Below, one piece after another: positions 20,117 to 27,170 of a stretch of 64,000 bases of DNA. Every line of letters begins with the position of its first letter. The stretch's first letter is position 1. A program made the translations under genes and the position numbers. The notes under the pieces are model-generated. The model saw nothing but the letters and a program-made list of their open reading frames with translations, had not been told where the DNA came from and made no database searches. The DNA lies in NCBI GenBank assembly GCA_966250385.1, contig CBINHC010000001.1, forward strand, positions 330,694 through 394,693, read 5' to 3'. Source of the DNA: DASWTL01 sp966250385 (GTDB lineage: Bacteria; Bacteroidota; Bacteroidia; Sphingobacteriales; Sphingobacteriaceae).

Positions 20117-20141
20117 AGCCTTCTCACTGCTGTGGAAGGCT
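20117..20141 (-). terminator. Intrinsic terminator of sppA
   Basis: AGCCTTC and GAAGGCT form a 7-bp stem with an 11-base loop. On the minus strand it is followed by TTCTTTTTAA. It lies 7 bases after the sppA stop and before the glycogen operon. Confidence 0.75.
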
Positions 20142-20147
20142 CTCGGT

Positions 20148-21917
20148 TTATCTGATCGAAATGGAATAGGGAAGCCGTGCCTGGATCCCGGTGGATCGCA
20201 GTGCAGATTTCACCTGCTGATAATATTGGTAGCTTTCACCGAGCTCCTGCCGGGTAAAGTAAGCTTTGATCTTGTCGGTGGACTGATCGAACAGCCCCTG
20301 GAAAGGATCCTTCATCGCCGGGTATTCCACGATCTTGTATTCATCCAGGCCCGCCTTGCCGGCTGCAGCCCGGATAGCGTCGTCCAGGTTGCCCAGGCGG
20401 TCCACCAGTCCGTTGCTCCTGGCCTCGATTCCGCTCCAGACCCGGCCCTGGCCGATGCTGTCGATATAGGCCTGGGATCTTTTCCGGCCCTGGGCCACCT
20501 TGCTGGTAAAGCTGCTGTAGATCTTGTTGACTTCCGACTGGATGATCAGGCGTTCTTCCTCGGTGAGCGGCCGGTTGACCGTTCCGAGATCCGCAAATTT
20601 TCCGGTTTTTACGCCGTCGAACGTAATCCCGAGCTTGTTGTTGAAGAAGTTCTTCATGTTTGGAATGATGCCGAACACTCCGATCGAACCGGTGATCGTG
20701 TTGGGCTGCGCGAATATCGAATCGGCGGCACATGCGATGTAGTAGCCGCCTGAGGCCGCAACGTCACCCATGGAGACCATGATGGGTTTCACCTTTTTGG
20801 TCAGGACCACTTCCCGCCAGATCACGTCCGAAGCGAGTGCGCTGCCGCCCGGCGAATTTACGCGAAGTACGACCGCTTTCACTTTCTTGTCCTCCCGGGC
20901 CATCCGAATGGCTCGTGAGATCCGGTCTGATCCAATGGTTTCGTCATCGCCCTCACCGCTGATGATCTCGCCGTTTGCATAGACGACGGCCACGCGGCCG
21001 GAAGCTGAGGAGCTCTTTTCTTCGGAGGTAGGGGCATATTCTGCCAGTCCCACCGATTTAACCTTCCGGTCCGACTGGATGCCTGAACGGGATTTAAGCT
21101 CTGCGAGCACCTCGTCCTTATAGCGTAATCCGTCTGCAAGCCTGAACCGTACCGCATCGTTGGCGGTCCGTACCAGCGCATTGCCGGCGATCTGCTCCAG
21201 CGAGTCACGCGGAATGCGGCGCGCCGAACTGATGCCCTGCAGGAAATGATCATACATCGAACCGAGGAATGCGGTTACCTGTTTGCGGTTCGGATCGCTC
21301 ATCCGGTCCAGGATGAACGGCTCTACGGCGCTTTTGAATGTTCCGACCTTGATGACCTGTGCCTCAATGTCCAGCTTGTCCAGGGTCCCCTTGAAGAATG
21401 CGATCTCTGAGCTGAATCCCCGGAAATCGATGATCCCTTCCGGGTTCAGGTATATCTTGTCGGCCACGGACGCCAGGTAGTATCCGCCCTGCGAGTAGAC
21501 TTCACTGTAGGCCAGGATGAATTTTCCGGATTTTTTGAAATCCAGTAAGGCATTCCGGATCTCCTCGATCGTCGCCAGTCCGCCCTGCAGGCTGGAAAGG
21601 TCAAGATAGATTCCCTTGATATGGTCATCCGATTTCGCTTTTTTTATACTGGCCAGGATATCGTTGAGCCCGAGCTGTTTTTTGGTGTCAAGGCTGAGCA
21701 GGTCGACCTGGTCGAAGGGATTCTTATTCGTGCGTTCCAAAATAGGATGCTCCACCAGGAAGTGGAGTACCGAATTTGCGGATACGTCGGCTTTCGATTC
21801 CTTACCGGCTGAAGAGATCAGGGCGGTTACCATCACAATAAACAGCAAAAGCAACACGACGAATGAAAGGACAAATCCCACCATTGAAGCAAATACGAAT
21901 TTGAAGAATTCTTTCAT
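20148..21917 (-). CDS. sppA: Signal peptide peptidase SppA, long (67-kDa) type
   Basis: SppA degrades leftover signal peptides and other membrane-bound peptides at the outer face of the inner membrane. The 589 residues have one N-terminal membrane anchor (about 8-35) and two tandem S49 domains, as in E. coli SppA. The general-base Lys lies in the first half (VGTFKSAVEPF, about 195) and the nucleophile Ser in the second (GDVAASGGYYIACAAD, about 387). It is transcribed away from folK and ends in its own terminator. Confidence 0.94.
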   Translation of the reverse strand: MKEFFKFVFASMVGFVLSFVVLLLLFIVMVTALISSAGKESKADVSANSVLHFLVEHPILERTNKNPFDQVDLLSLDTKKQLGLNDILASIKKAKSDDHIKGIYLDLSSLQGGLATIEEIRNALLDFKKSGKFILAYSEVYSQGGYYLASVADKIYLNPEGIIDFRGFSSEIAFFKGTLDKLDIEAQVIKVGTFKSAVEPFILDRMSDPNRKQVTAFLGSMYDHFLQGISSARRIPRDSLEQIAGNALVRTANDAVRFRLADGLRYKDEVLAELKSRSGIQSDRKVKSVGLAEYAPTSEEKSSSASGRVAVVYANGEIISGEGDDETIGSDRISRAIRMAREDKKVKAVVLRVNSPGGSALASDVIWREVVLTKKVKPIMVSMGDVAASGGYYIACAADSIFAQPNTITGSIGVFGIIPNMKNFFNNKLGITFDGVKTGKFADLGTVNRPLTEEERLIIQSEVNKIYSSFTSKVAQGRKRSQAYIDSIGQGRVWSGIEARSNGLVDRLGNLDDAIRAAAGKAGLDEYKIVEYPAMKDPFQGLFDQSTDKIKAYFTRQELGESYQYYQQVKSALRSTGIQARLPYSISIR

Positions 21918-22019
21918 TTGGAGCGATAAAAAAGGTTTTTTTATTGATGCAATAATACGAAATTGCGGGCCTTAAGGACTTCATTATTTGAAATAATCTT
22001 TAGGGGTGTAAGGTGTTGT

Positions 22020-22499
22020 ATGCAAGAAGTTTATCTGCTCCTTGGGAGCAATCTCGGTGACCGGCTGGAACAGGTCGGAAGGGCTGCCGCTTTGATTGAA
22101 AAACACATCGGAGAGATCGTCCGGAAATCCGCCTGCTATGAAACGGCCTCCTGGGGAAATACCGATCAGCCCGATTTCATCAACCAGGTGCTGATCGTCC
22201 GCACAGGACTCACCGCATCCGGGGTCCTCGAACGGGCGCTTGAGATCGAGATCCGCCTCGGGCGGGTCCGTCATGAAAAGTGGGGTTCGCGGCTGATCGA
22301 TATCGATATCCTGTTTTACGGGGATCAGGTCATCGCTGAACCGAACCTGGTAGTGCCCCATCCGCATTTGCACGAGCGCGCCTTCGTGCTGATCCCGCTC
22401 GAAGAAATATCTCCCGACCTGGTGCATCCGGTTCTGAAGCATACGGTTTCCGAGCTGGCCCGAAATTTGGATGACGCTTTACTGGTTAAACGTATTTAA
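22020..22499 (+). CDS. folK: 6-hydroxymethyl-7,8-dihydropterin pyrophosphokinase
   Basis: FolK transfers pyrophosphate from ATP to 6-hydroxymethyldihydropterin in folate synthesis. The 159 residues start with the family hallmark VYLLLGSNLGDR and carry NQVLIVRTGL, WGSRLIDIDILFYGD (metal-binding DIDIL) and PHPHLHERAFVLIPLEEI. The open frame extends 19 codons upstream, but the start chosen gives the normal N-terminus. It is divergent from sppA and followed by the orphan Hpt gene. Confidence 0.95.
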   Translation: MQEVYLLLGSNLGDRLEQVGRAAALIEKHIGEIVRKSACYETASWGNTDQPDFINQVLIVRTGLTASGVLERALEIEIRLGRVRHEKWGSRLIDIDILFYGDQVIAEPNLVVPHPHLHERAFVLIPLEEISPDLVHPVLKHTVSELARNLDDALLVKRI

Positions 22500-22548
22500 T
22501 TCCTAAATTCGGAAACAACTAATCCGAACGGGAAGACAACAGATATTT

Positions 22549-22908
22549 ATGGATAAAGAGATTGACCTGTCATATCTCCGGGCGATAGCCAGTGACAGCA
22601 ATGAATTCATGATCGAGATGATCGATCTTTTTCTTGGCCAGACACCGGAGTACTTGAATCAGCTGCAGGAAGCAACGGACAATAAAAACTGGAAGCAAGT
22701 GGCCAGCCTGGCACATAAGATCAAGCCGACCCTGGCGTTTATGGGGCTGAATGCAGCCCGTGCAGATATAGAAGATATTGAAAAGAAGGCCCGGTTGCAG
22801 GATAAGCCGGAAGAAATTGCCCCCCGGCTTGACCAGATGCGTTCGGCCTGCGAAAAACTTTTCCGGAAACTGCAGGATGTCCGGACGGAGCTTGCTGCCG
22901 GTAATTAA
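22549..22908 (+). CDS. Orphan histidine phosphotransfer (Hpt) protein
   Basis: A 119-residue helical protein of the Hpt family, which relays phosphoryl groups between receivers in multistep phosphorelays. The phospho-accepting site is His56 in VASLAHKIKPTLAFMG, with the conserved Lys two residues on. The remaining helices fit a four-helix bundle. No histidine kinase or receiver gene is adjacent, so its partners lie elsewhere. It is convergent with purS and overlaps its end by 4 bases. Confidence 0.88.
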   Translation: MDKEIDLSYLRAIASDSNEFMIEMIDLFLGQTPEYLNQLQEATDNKNWKQVASLAHKIKPTLAFMGLNAARADIEDIEKKARLQDKPEEIAPRLDQMRSACEKLFRKLQDVRTELAAGN

Positions 22909-23156
22909 ACGGCCTTTAACGTGAACTCGTAACTTTCCATGATCAGATTGGCCAGGAGCTGTTTGCATGCCTGGTCAACGGATTCCCGCGCAGATTCTTC
23001 TGACGGTGCTTCCACCTCGAGACTGATGTGCTTGCCGATACGCACGTTGTGAATATCTGTTAACCCCAGGTTCTTCATGCTTCCCGTTACTGCTTTTCCC
23101 TGCGGATCCAGGATTTCTTTGAGCGGCATGACGTTGATCTCTGCTATAAATTTCAT
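22905..23156 (-). CDS. purS: Phosphoribosylformylglycinamidine synthase subunit PurS
   Basis: PurS is the small subunit of the three-part PurLQS enzyme that makes FGAM in purine synthesis; it bridges PurL and PurQ. At 83 residues it has the family pattern: KFIAEINVMPLKEILDPQGK, then LGLTDIHNVRIGKHISLEV and the C-terminal LLANLIMESYEF. purL and purQ are not in the window. The start overlaps the pssA stop by 4 bases, so the pair is co-translated. Confidence 0.93.
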   Translation of the reverse strand: MKFIAEINVMPLKEILDPQGKAVTGSMKNLGLTDIHNVRIGKHISLEVEAPSEESARESVDQACKQLLANLIMESYEFTLKAV

Positions 23157-23851
23157 TTTATCAGTCTGAATTGGATAATGGATATGAGGAAATAAATAAA
23201 AATAATAATCGGAACGGCGGCAAATTTAAAGATTAATATCAAAATCAGGGATGATATCACCAGAATGTAACGCAATGAGTTTTCGGCAAATCCGAGGTTC
23301 TTGAACTTCAGGGAGATCAGCGGGATTTCAGTGACCAGCAGCAATCCCATCCCCAGGCTGAATAAGAACAGGAAGAAGGGGTTAAGGATATAGGATGAAA
23401 GAAAGAAGCTGCTTTCGGTCAGGATCAGCGGCAGCGAACCCACCAGCAATGCATTGGCAGGGGTCGGCAGGCCGATGAAGTTTTCCGCCTGCCGGGTGTC
23501 TGTATTGAACTTGGCCAGGCGCAGCGCTGAAAATACTGCGATCAGAAAAGCACTGAAATTCAGGTAGGGGCTCAGCTCGCCGAGTTGCGGAGCATGCAGG
23601 AAAAGCTGGTAAACGATGGCGGAAGGGAGGAATCCGAAACTTACCATATCAGCCAGGGAATCCAGTTCCTTGCCGATATCCGAATACGCCTTCAGCGCCC
23701 TGGCCACCATTCCGTCCAGGAAGTCCAGTACCGCCGCCAGTACGATGGCATATGATGCGTAGATCAGCTTGTCCTGGAAGGCAAAGACAACGCCTATACA
23801 ACCTGACAGAAGGTTCAGACAAGTAATGGCATTAGGTATATGTTTTCTCAT
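23153..23851 (-). CDS. pssA: CDP-diacylglycerol-serine O-phosphatidyltransferase
   Basis: PssA makes phosphatidylserine, precursor of phosphatidylethanolamine, in the inner membrane. The CDP-alcohol phosphatidyltransferase signature D-x2-DG-x2-AR-x8-G-x3-D-x3-D is complete, beginning DFLDGMVARAL and ending GKELDSLAD. About seven hydrophobic segments are seen in 232 residues. The open frame continues 13 codons upstream, but that part overlaps the rho terminator hairpin, so the internal ATG is the start. It is coupled to purS. Confidence 0.93.
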   Translation of the reverse strand: MRKHIPNAITCLNLLSGCIGVVFAFQDKLIYASYAIVLAAVLDFLDGMVARALKAYSDIGKELDSLADMVSFGFLPSAIVYQLFLHAPQLGELSPYLNFSAFLIAVFSALRLAKFNTDTRQAENFIGLPTPANALLVGSLPLILTESSFFLSSYILNPFFLFLFSLGMGLLLVTEIPLISLKFKNLGFAENSLRYILVISSLILILIFKFAAVPIIIFIYFLISIIQFRLIK

Positions 23852-23869
23852 AAGCTGTGTCAAAAGTAA

Positions 23870-23902
23870 GGAGCATGGACGAAAAACCACTCGTCATGCT
23901 CC
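23870..23902 (-). terminator. Intrinsic terminator of rho
   Basis: GGAGCAT/ATGCTCC plus GACG/CGTC build an 11-bp stem with one bulged G and a 10-base loop. On the minus strand it is followed by TTACTTTT. It sits between the rho stop and the pssA start. Confidence 0.75.
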
Positions 23903-23911
23903 CTGCTTTTT

Positions 23912-25513
23912 TTAAGAATTCATGGAGACCAGGAACTCTTCGTTTGTTTTCGTTCCCCGCATTTGTCCAAGCAGGAACTCCATAGCTTCCTGGGAATTCA
24001 TATCCGCCAGGTGATTTCTGAGGATCCAGATCCGCTGCAGCGTATCCCGGTCGTTCAGCAGGTCGTCGCGGCGCGTACTTGACGCCGTGATATCGATGGC
24101 AGGGAAGATCCGCTTGTTGGAAAGTTTCCGGTCCAGCTGAAGTTCCATGTTACCTGTACCCTTGAATTCCTCGAAGATCACCTCATCCATTTTCGAACCG
24201 GTTTCGGTCAGCGCCGTAGCGAGGATCGTCAGTGATCCGCCGTCTTCGATATTACGCGCTGCTCCGAAAAAGCGTTTCGGCTTGTGCAGCGCATTGGCGT
24301 CCACACCTCCGGACAGAATCTTACCTGAGGCAGGCGCGACCGTGTTGTAGGCGCGTGCCAGACGAGTGATGGAATCCAGGAGGATCACCACATCATGTCC
24401 GCATTCGACCATACGCTTCGCTTTTTCAAGAACGATATTGGCGATCTTCACGTGGCGCTCAGCCGGCTCGTCGAAGGTTGAGGAGATTACCTCTGCACGC
24501 ACGCTGCGGGCCATGTCGGTAACCTCTTCCGGACGCTCGTCGATCAGAAGGATGATCAGGTACACTTCCGGGTGGTTCTTGGCGATGGCATTCGCCACAT
24601 CTTTCAGAAGCATCGTCTTACCTGTTTTCGGCTGAGCCACGATCAGTCCCCGCTGACCTTTACCGATAGGGGTAAAGAGGTCCATGATACGGGTGGAGAA
24701 GTTTCCGGTGTCGGTGAAGAGCTTCAGCTTTTCCTGCGGGAACAGCGGGGTGAGGTAATCAAATGGAACCCGGTCCCGGACTTCGGCCGGCACCCTGCCG
24801 TTGATGGTCTCAACCCGGACCAGCGGGAAGTATTTTTCACCCTCTTTCGGGGGGCGGATACTGCCCCGGACGGTATCGCCGGTTTTCAGACCGAACAATT
24901 TGATCTGGGACTGGGATACGTAGATATCATCCGGAGATGAGAGATAGTTATAGTCGGATGAACGCAGGAAACCGTAGCCGTCAGGCATGATCTCCAGGAT
25001 ACCTTCATTGACGATGACATTGTCAAAGTCCATGTTTGTGGCAGGGGGAAGGGATTCCTGGCCTTTCGGGGACGCATTCTGGCCCGGTGAGCGCCGTTCG
25101 CGTTCGAAACGCGGCCGGGCAGGTTCGGCCGGAGCCTGCGCCGGTTCCGGAGCAGGCGCTGCTTTTTCAGCGGGAATATCATCTTCGGCCTCCGCAGAAT
25201 CGTTTTCTTCCTCCACCGGAAGGTCAAAGAGCGTCACGTCATCCAGGGGAACTTCCGGCTTCTTTTTTTCTACCGGTTTTCCCTTGATGGTACGGGTTCT
25301 TTTACGTGGTTTTTCAGGTGCGGCCTCTTCTTCTTCAGCAGTCACTGGTACGGGGGCCGCTTCTTTGGCTGTGGAAATAAGTTCTTGCTGTTCGGAGATT
25401 TTGCGTATCAGCTCCTGTTTTCGTAGCGTCTCGGAGTTTTCTACGCCATAAGATTTTGCAATTTCACGTAGCTCAGACACAAGCTTGTCGTTCAATTCGG
25501 TAATATCCAGCAT
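23912..25513 (-). CDS. rho: Transcription termination factor Rho
   Basis: Rho is the hexameric RNA helicase that ends transcription. The 533 residues hold an N-terminal SAP-like helical part (about 1-45), then a low-complexity insert (about 50-160) rich in Glu, Pro, Ala, Lys and Arg, the cold-shock RNA-binding domain (about 170-240, ILEIMPDGYGFLRSSDYNYL) and the ATPase core with Walker A (GQRGLIVAQPKTGKT, about 286-300), LLIDERPEEVTDM and the Q-loop region. The insert makes it about 110 residues longer than E. coli Rho; such extensions are known in Bacteroidota. It is monocistronic with its own terminator. Confidence 0.96.
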   Translation of the reverse strand: MLDITELNDKLVSELREIAKSYGVENSETLRKQELIRKISEQQELISTAKEAAPVPVTAEEEEAAPEKPRKRTRTIKGKPVEKKKPEVPLDDVTLFDLPVEEENDSAEAEDDIPAEKAAPAPEPAQAPAEPARPRFERERRSPGQNASPKGQESLPPATNMDFDNVIVNEGILEIMPDGYGFLRSSDYNYLSSPDDIYVSQSQIKLFGLKTGDTVRGSIRPPKEGEKYFPLVRVETINGRVPAEVRDRVPFDYLTPLFPQEKLKLFTDTGNFSTRIMDLFTPIGKGQRGLIVAQPKTGKTMLLKDVANAIAKNHPEVYLIILLIDERPEEVTDMARSVRAEVISSTFDEPAERHVKIANIVLEKAKRMVECGHDVVILLDSITRLARAYNTVAPASGKILSGGVDANALHKPKRFFGAARNIEDGGSLTILATALTETGSKMDEVIFEEFKGTGNMELQLDRKLSNKRIFPAIDITASSTRRDDLLNDRDTLQRIWILRNHLADMNSQEAMEFLLGQMRGTKTNEEFLVSMNS

Positions 25514-25753
25514 TAATTGTGTGTATTTTATTAGGATTTATTTTTAAAGGGTTGACGTTTAGCAACAAAGAATTCTACTTAAAGTTATATTCAAAGAAGA
25601 TTATCGAGATTTTCGTGTTCAATGTGAATTTCCTGCGATGCAGGGCTAAACGAGATTCCAGCACAATTGTATGCATTATTAAGAAATATTCAAAAGAATA
25701 TTTTTTTTCCTGATGTCCTTAATGCTTTAGTATTTTCGCTGAAATCCTGAAAA
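25514..25753. other. AT-rich divergent rho/pyrF regulatory region
   Basis: 240 bases, much more AT rich than the flanking genes, that must hold the rho and pyrF promoters and leaders. A perfect dyad with a T-run occurs at 25684-25708. No gene is supported; the 64-residue open frame here is AT-rich noise that runs through the dyad. Confidence 0.5.
25684..25708 (+). terminator. Terminator-like hairpin in the pyrF leader
   Basis: AAATATTC and GAATATTT form a perfect 8-bp stem with loop AAAA, followed by five more T. It points toward pyrF, 45 bases before its start, and could end a leader transcript or serve as a DNA operator. The weak A/T stem makes terminator strength uncertain. Confidence 0.45.
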
Positions 25754-26581
25754 ATGACCCGCAAAGAGCTCGTTGACCAGATCCGTTCGAAGAAATCCTT
25801 CCTGTGCGTCGGACTGGATACTGATATTACAAAGATACCTGAATTTTTGTTCGATTATCCTGATCCTATTTTTGAATTTAACCGGAGGATCATCGACGCG
25901 ACCCATGATCTTTGCGTAGCCTACAAGCCGAATACGGCGTTTTACGAAAGCCGGGGCGTTGCCGGCTGGCAGGATCTGATCCGGACCTGGGAGTATATCC
26001 CGCAGGGCTGTCTTTCGGTAGCTGACGCCAAGCGCGGGGATATCGGTAACACATCGGCCATGTATGCCGAAGCGTTTTTTAACGCCGGATCATCCGGAAT
26101 GAGTTTCGACGCCGTGACGGTTGCGCCCTATATGGGCCGGGATTCGGTGACGCCGTTTTACAGGTACCCCGATAAGTGGGTCATCCTGCTCGCACTGACC
26201 TCGAATGAGGGAAGCCGGGATTTCCAGTTCCTGAACACCGGAGAAGAGGCCCTGTATGAAAGGGTTATCCGGCAGGCAGGCCAGTGGGGTACCCCTGAAA
26301 ACCTGATGTTCGTGGTGGGGGCCACCCGTGGAGAGGCGTTCACAACCATCCGGAAACATGCTCCGGAACATTTTCTGCTGGTTCCCGGGGTCGGCGCCCA
26401 GGGCGGCAGCCTGGAGGATGTTTGCCGGTACGGGATGAACCGGGACTGCGGCCTGCTTGTCAATGCCTCAAGGTCCGTCATCTACGCATCGGGCGGTAAG
26501 GATTTTGCCGAGGCGGCTCGAAGCGAAGCTCTTGCTATGCAGGTCGCGATGGCTGCTGAACTGGAAAAGATCGGTTTTTAG
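25754..26581 (+). CDS. pyrF: Orotidine 5'-phosphate decarboxylase (type 2)
   Basis: PyrF converts OMP to UMP, the last step of pyrimidine nucleotide synthesis. The 275-residue length and the motif SVADAKRGDIGNT, with the catalytic Lys93 between two Asp, mark the longer PyrF subfamily. LVPGVGAQGG and the phosphate-binding VNASRSVIYAS are also visible. It is divergent from rho; the upstream terminator-like hairpin may matter for control. It stands alone among pyrimidine genes here. Confidence 0.95.
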   Translation: MTRKELVDQIRSKKSFLCVGLDTDITKIPEFLFDYPDPIFEFNRRIIDATHDLCVAYKPNTAFYESRGVAGWQDLIRTWEYIPQGCLSVADAKRGDIGNTSAMYAEAFFNAGSSGMSFDAVTVAPYMGRDSVTPFYRYPDKWVILLALTSNEGSRDFQFLNTGEEALYERVIRQAGQWGTPENLMFVVGATRGEAFTTIRKHAPEHFLLVPGVGAQGGSLEDVCRYGMNRDCGLLVNASRSVIYASGGKDFAEAARSEALAMQVAMAAELEKIGF

Positions 26582-26860
26582 GGCTTCGGCTCCCGGCCGG
26601 TAGCTCCGGAAAAAAGTGGCACAATTTTTAGCTTTTATAATCCGCGGCGAAGCCGTATTTTCAACGAATCAGAGCGCAGCCGGCAAGGGCCGTAACAACC
26701 GGATCTGAAGACAGTCAAATGGAGACCGGGAGCGACCGATGGTTGTTTTTCCTGCCCGGCCGGCAAGAAAAACATACATTGGAGCGTTCTTTATCCGGAG
26801 GCTGCGGCGGAACACGGTCCCCCTGGCCTTCGGATGCACTCGGATTAAACGATTTAGTTC
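26582..26860 (+). other. Intergenic region with two strong hairpins
   Basis: No open frame is supported in these 279 bases. GTTTTTC(C)TGCC at 26745-26756 pairs with GGCA(A)GAAAAAC at 26762-26773 around a 5-base loop. ATCCGGAGGC at 26793-26802 pairs with GCCTTCGGAT at 26826-26835 with one G-T wobble. It could be a structured leader of the PspC gene or a small RNA; the strand is presumed. Confidence 0.35.
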
Positions 26861-27082
26861 ATGATTCAGCGACTATTAACCTATTTTGAAAGGCGGTCTT
26901 TCGGCGTTTGCACCTATCTCGGCGAACGTTTCAATATTTCGATTTCGAAGATCCGCCTGTTCTTCATCTACTCGTCGTTCCTTGCGGTGGGCATGTCCCT
27001 GATCGTTTACGTGCTGGCAGCCTTCGTGCTGGATGTGCGGCACTACGTGCGTCGGATCCGTACCCGGCTCTGGGACTTTTAG
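26861..27082 (+). CDS. PspC-domain small membrane protein
   Basis: A 73-residue protein with the PspC-like plan: a short amphipathic start with GVCTYLGERFNISISKIRLF and one hydrophobic segment (about 35-58, FFIYSSFLAVGMSLIVYVLA), then a basic tail with RRIRTRLW. PspC proteins act in envelope-stress responses or as membrane-bound regulators. No psp operon is present. It precedes mutS by 88 bases in the same direction. Confidence 0.8.
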   Translation: MIQRLLTYFERRSFGVCTYLGERFNISISKIRLFFIYSSFLAVGMSLIVYVLAAFVLDVRHYVRRIRTRLWDF

Positions 27083-27170
27083 TTCGCTCATACTTATCCT
27101 CATTTTTTCCACAACAACCGCAATGCCGGCGTAATCCTGTAAATTAGCAGGTTTAAAAGGAGATAAAGGC

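Noticed and set aside
25519..25713. A 64-residue + strand frame before pyrF, considered as a leader peptide
   Set aside because: It is AT-rich, crosses the hairpin and ends in its T-run; no run of regulatory codons stands out.
26582..26860. RNase P RNA, tmRNA or tRNA in the structured spacer
   Set aside because: None of the conserved sequence signatures of these RNAs could be found.
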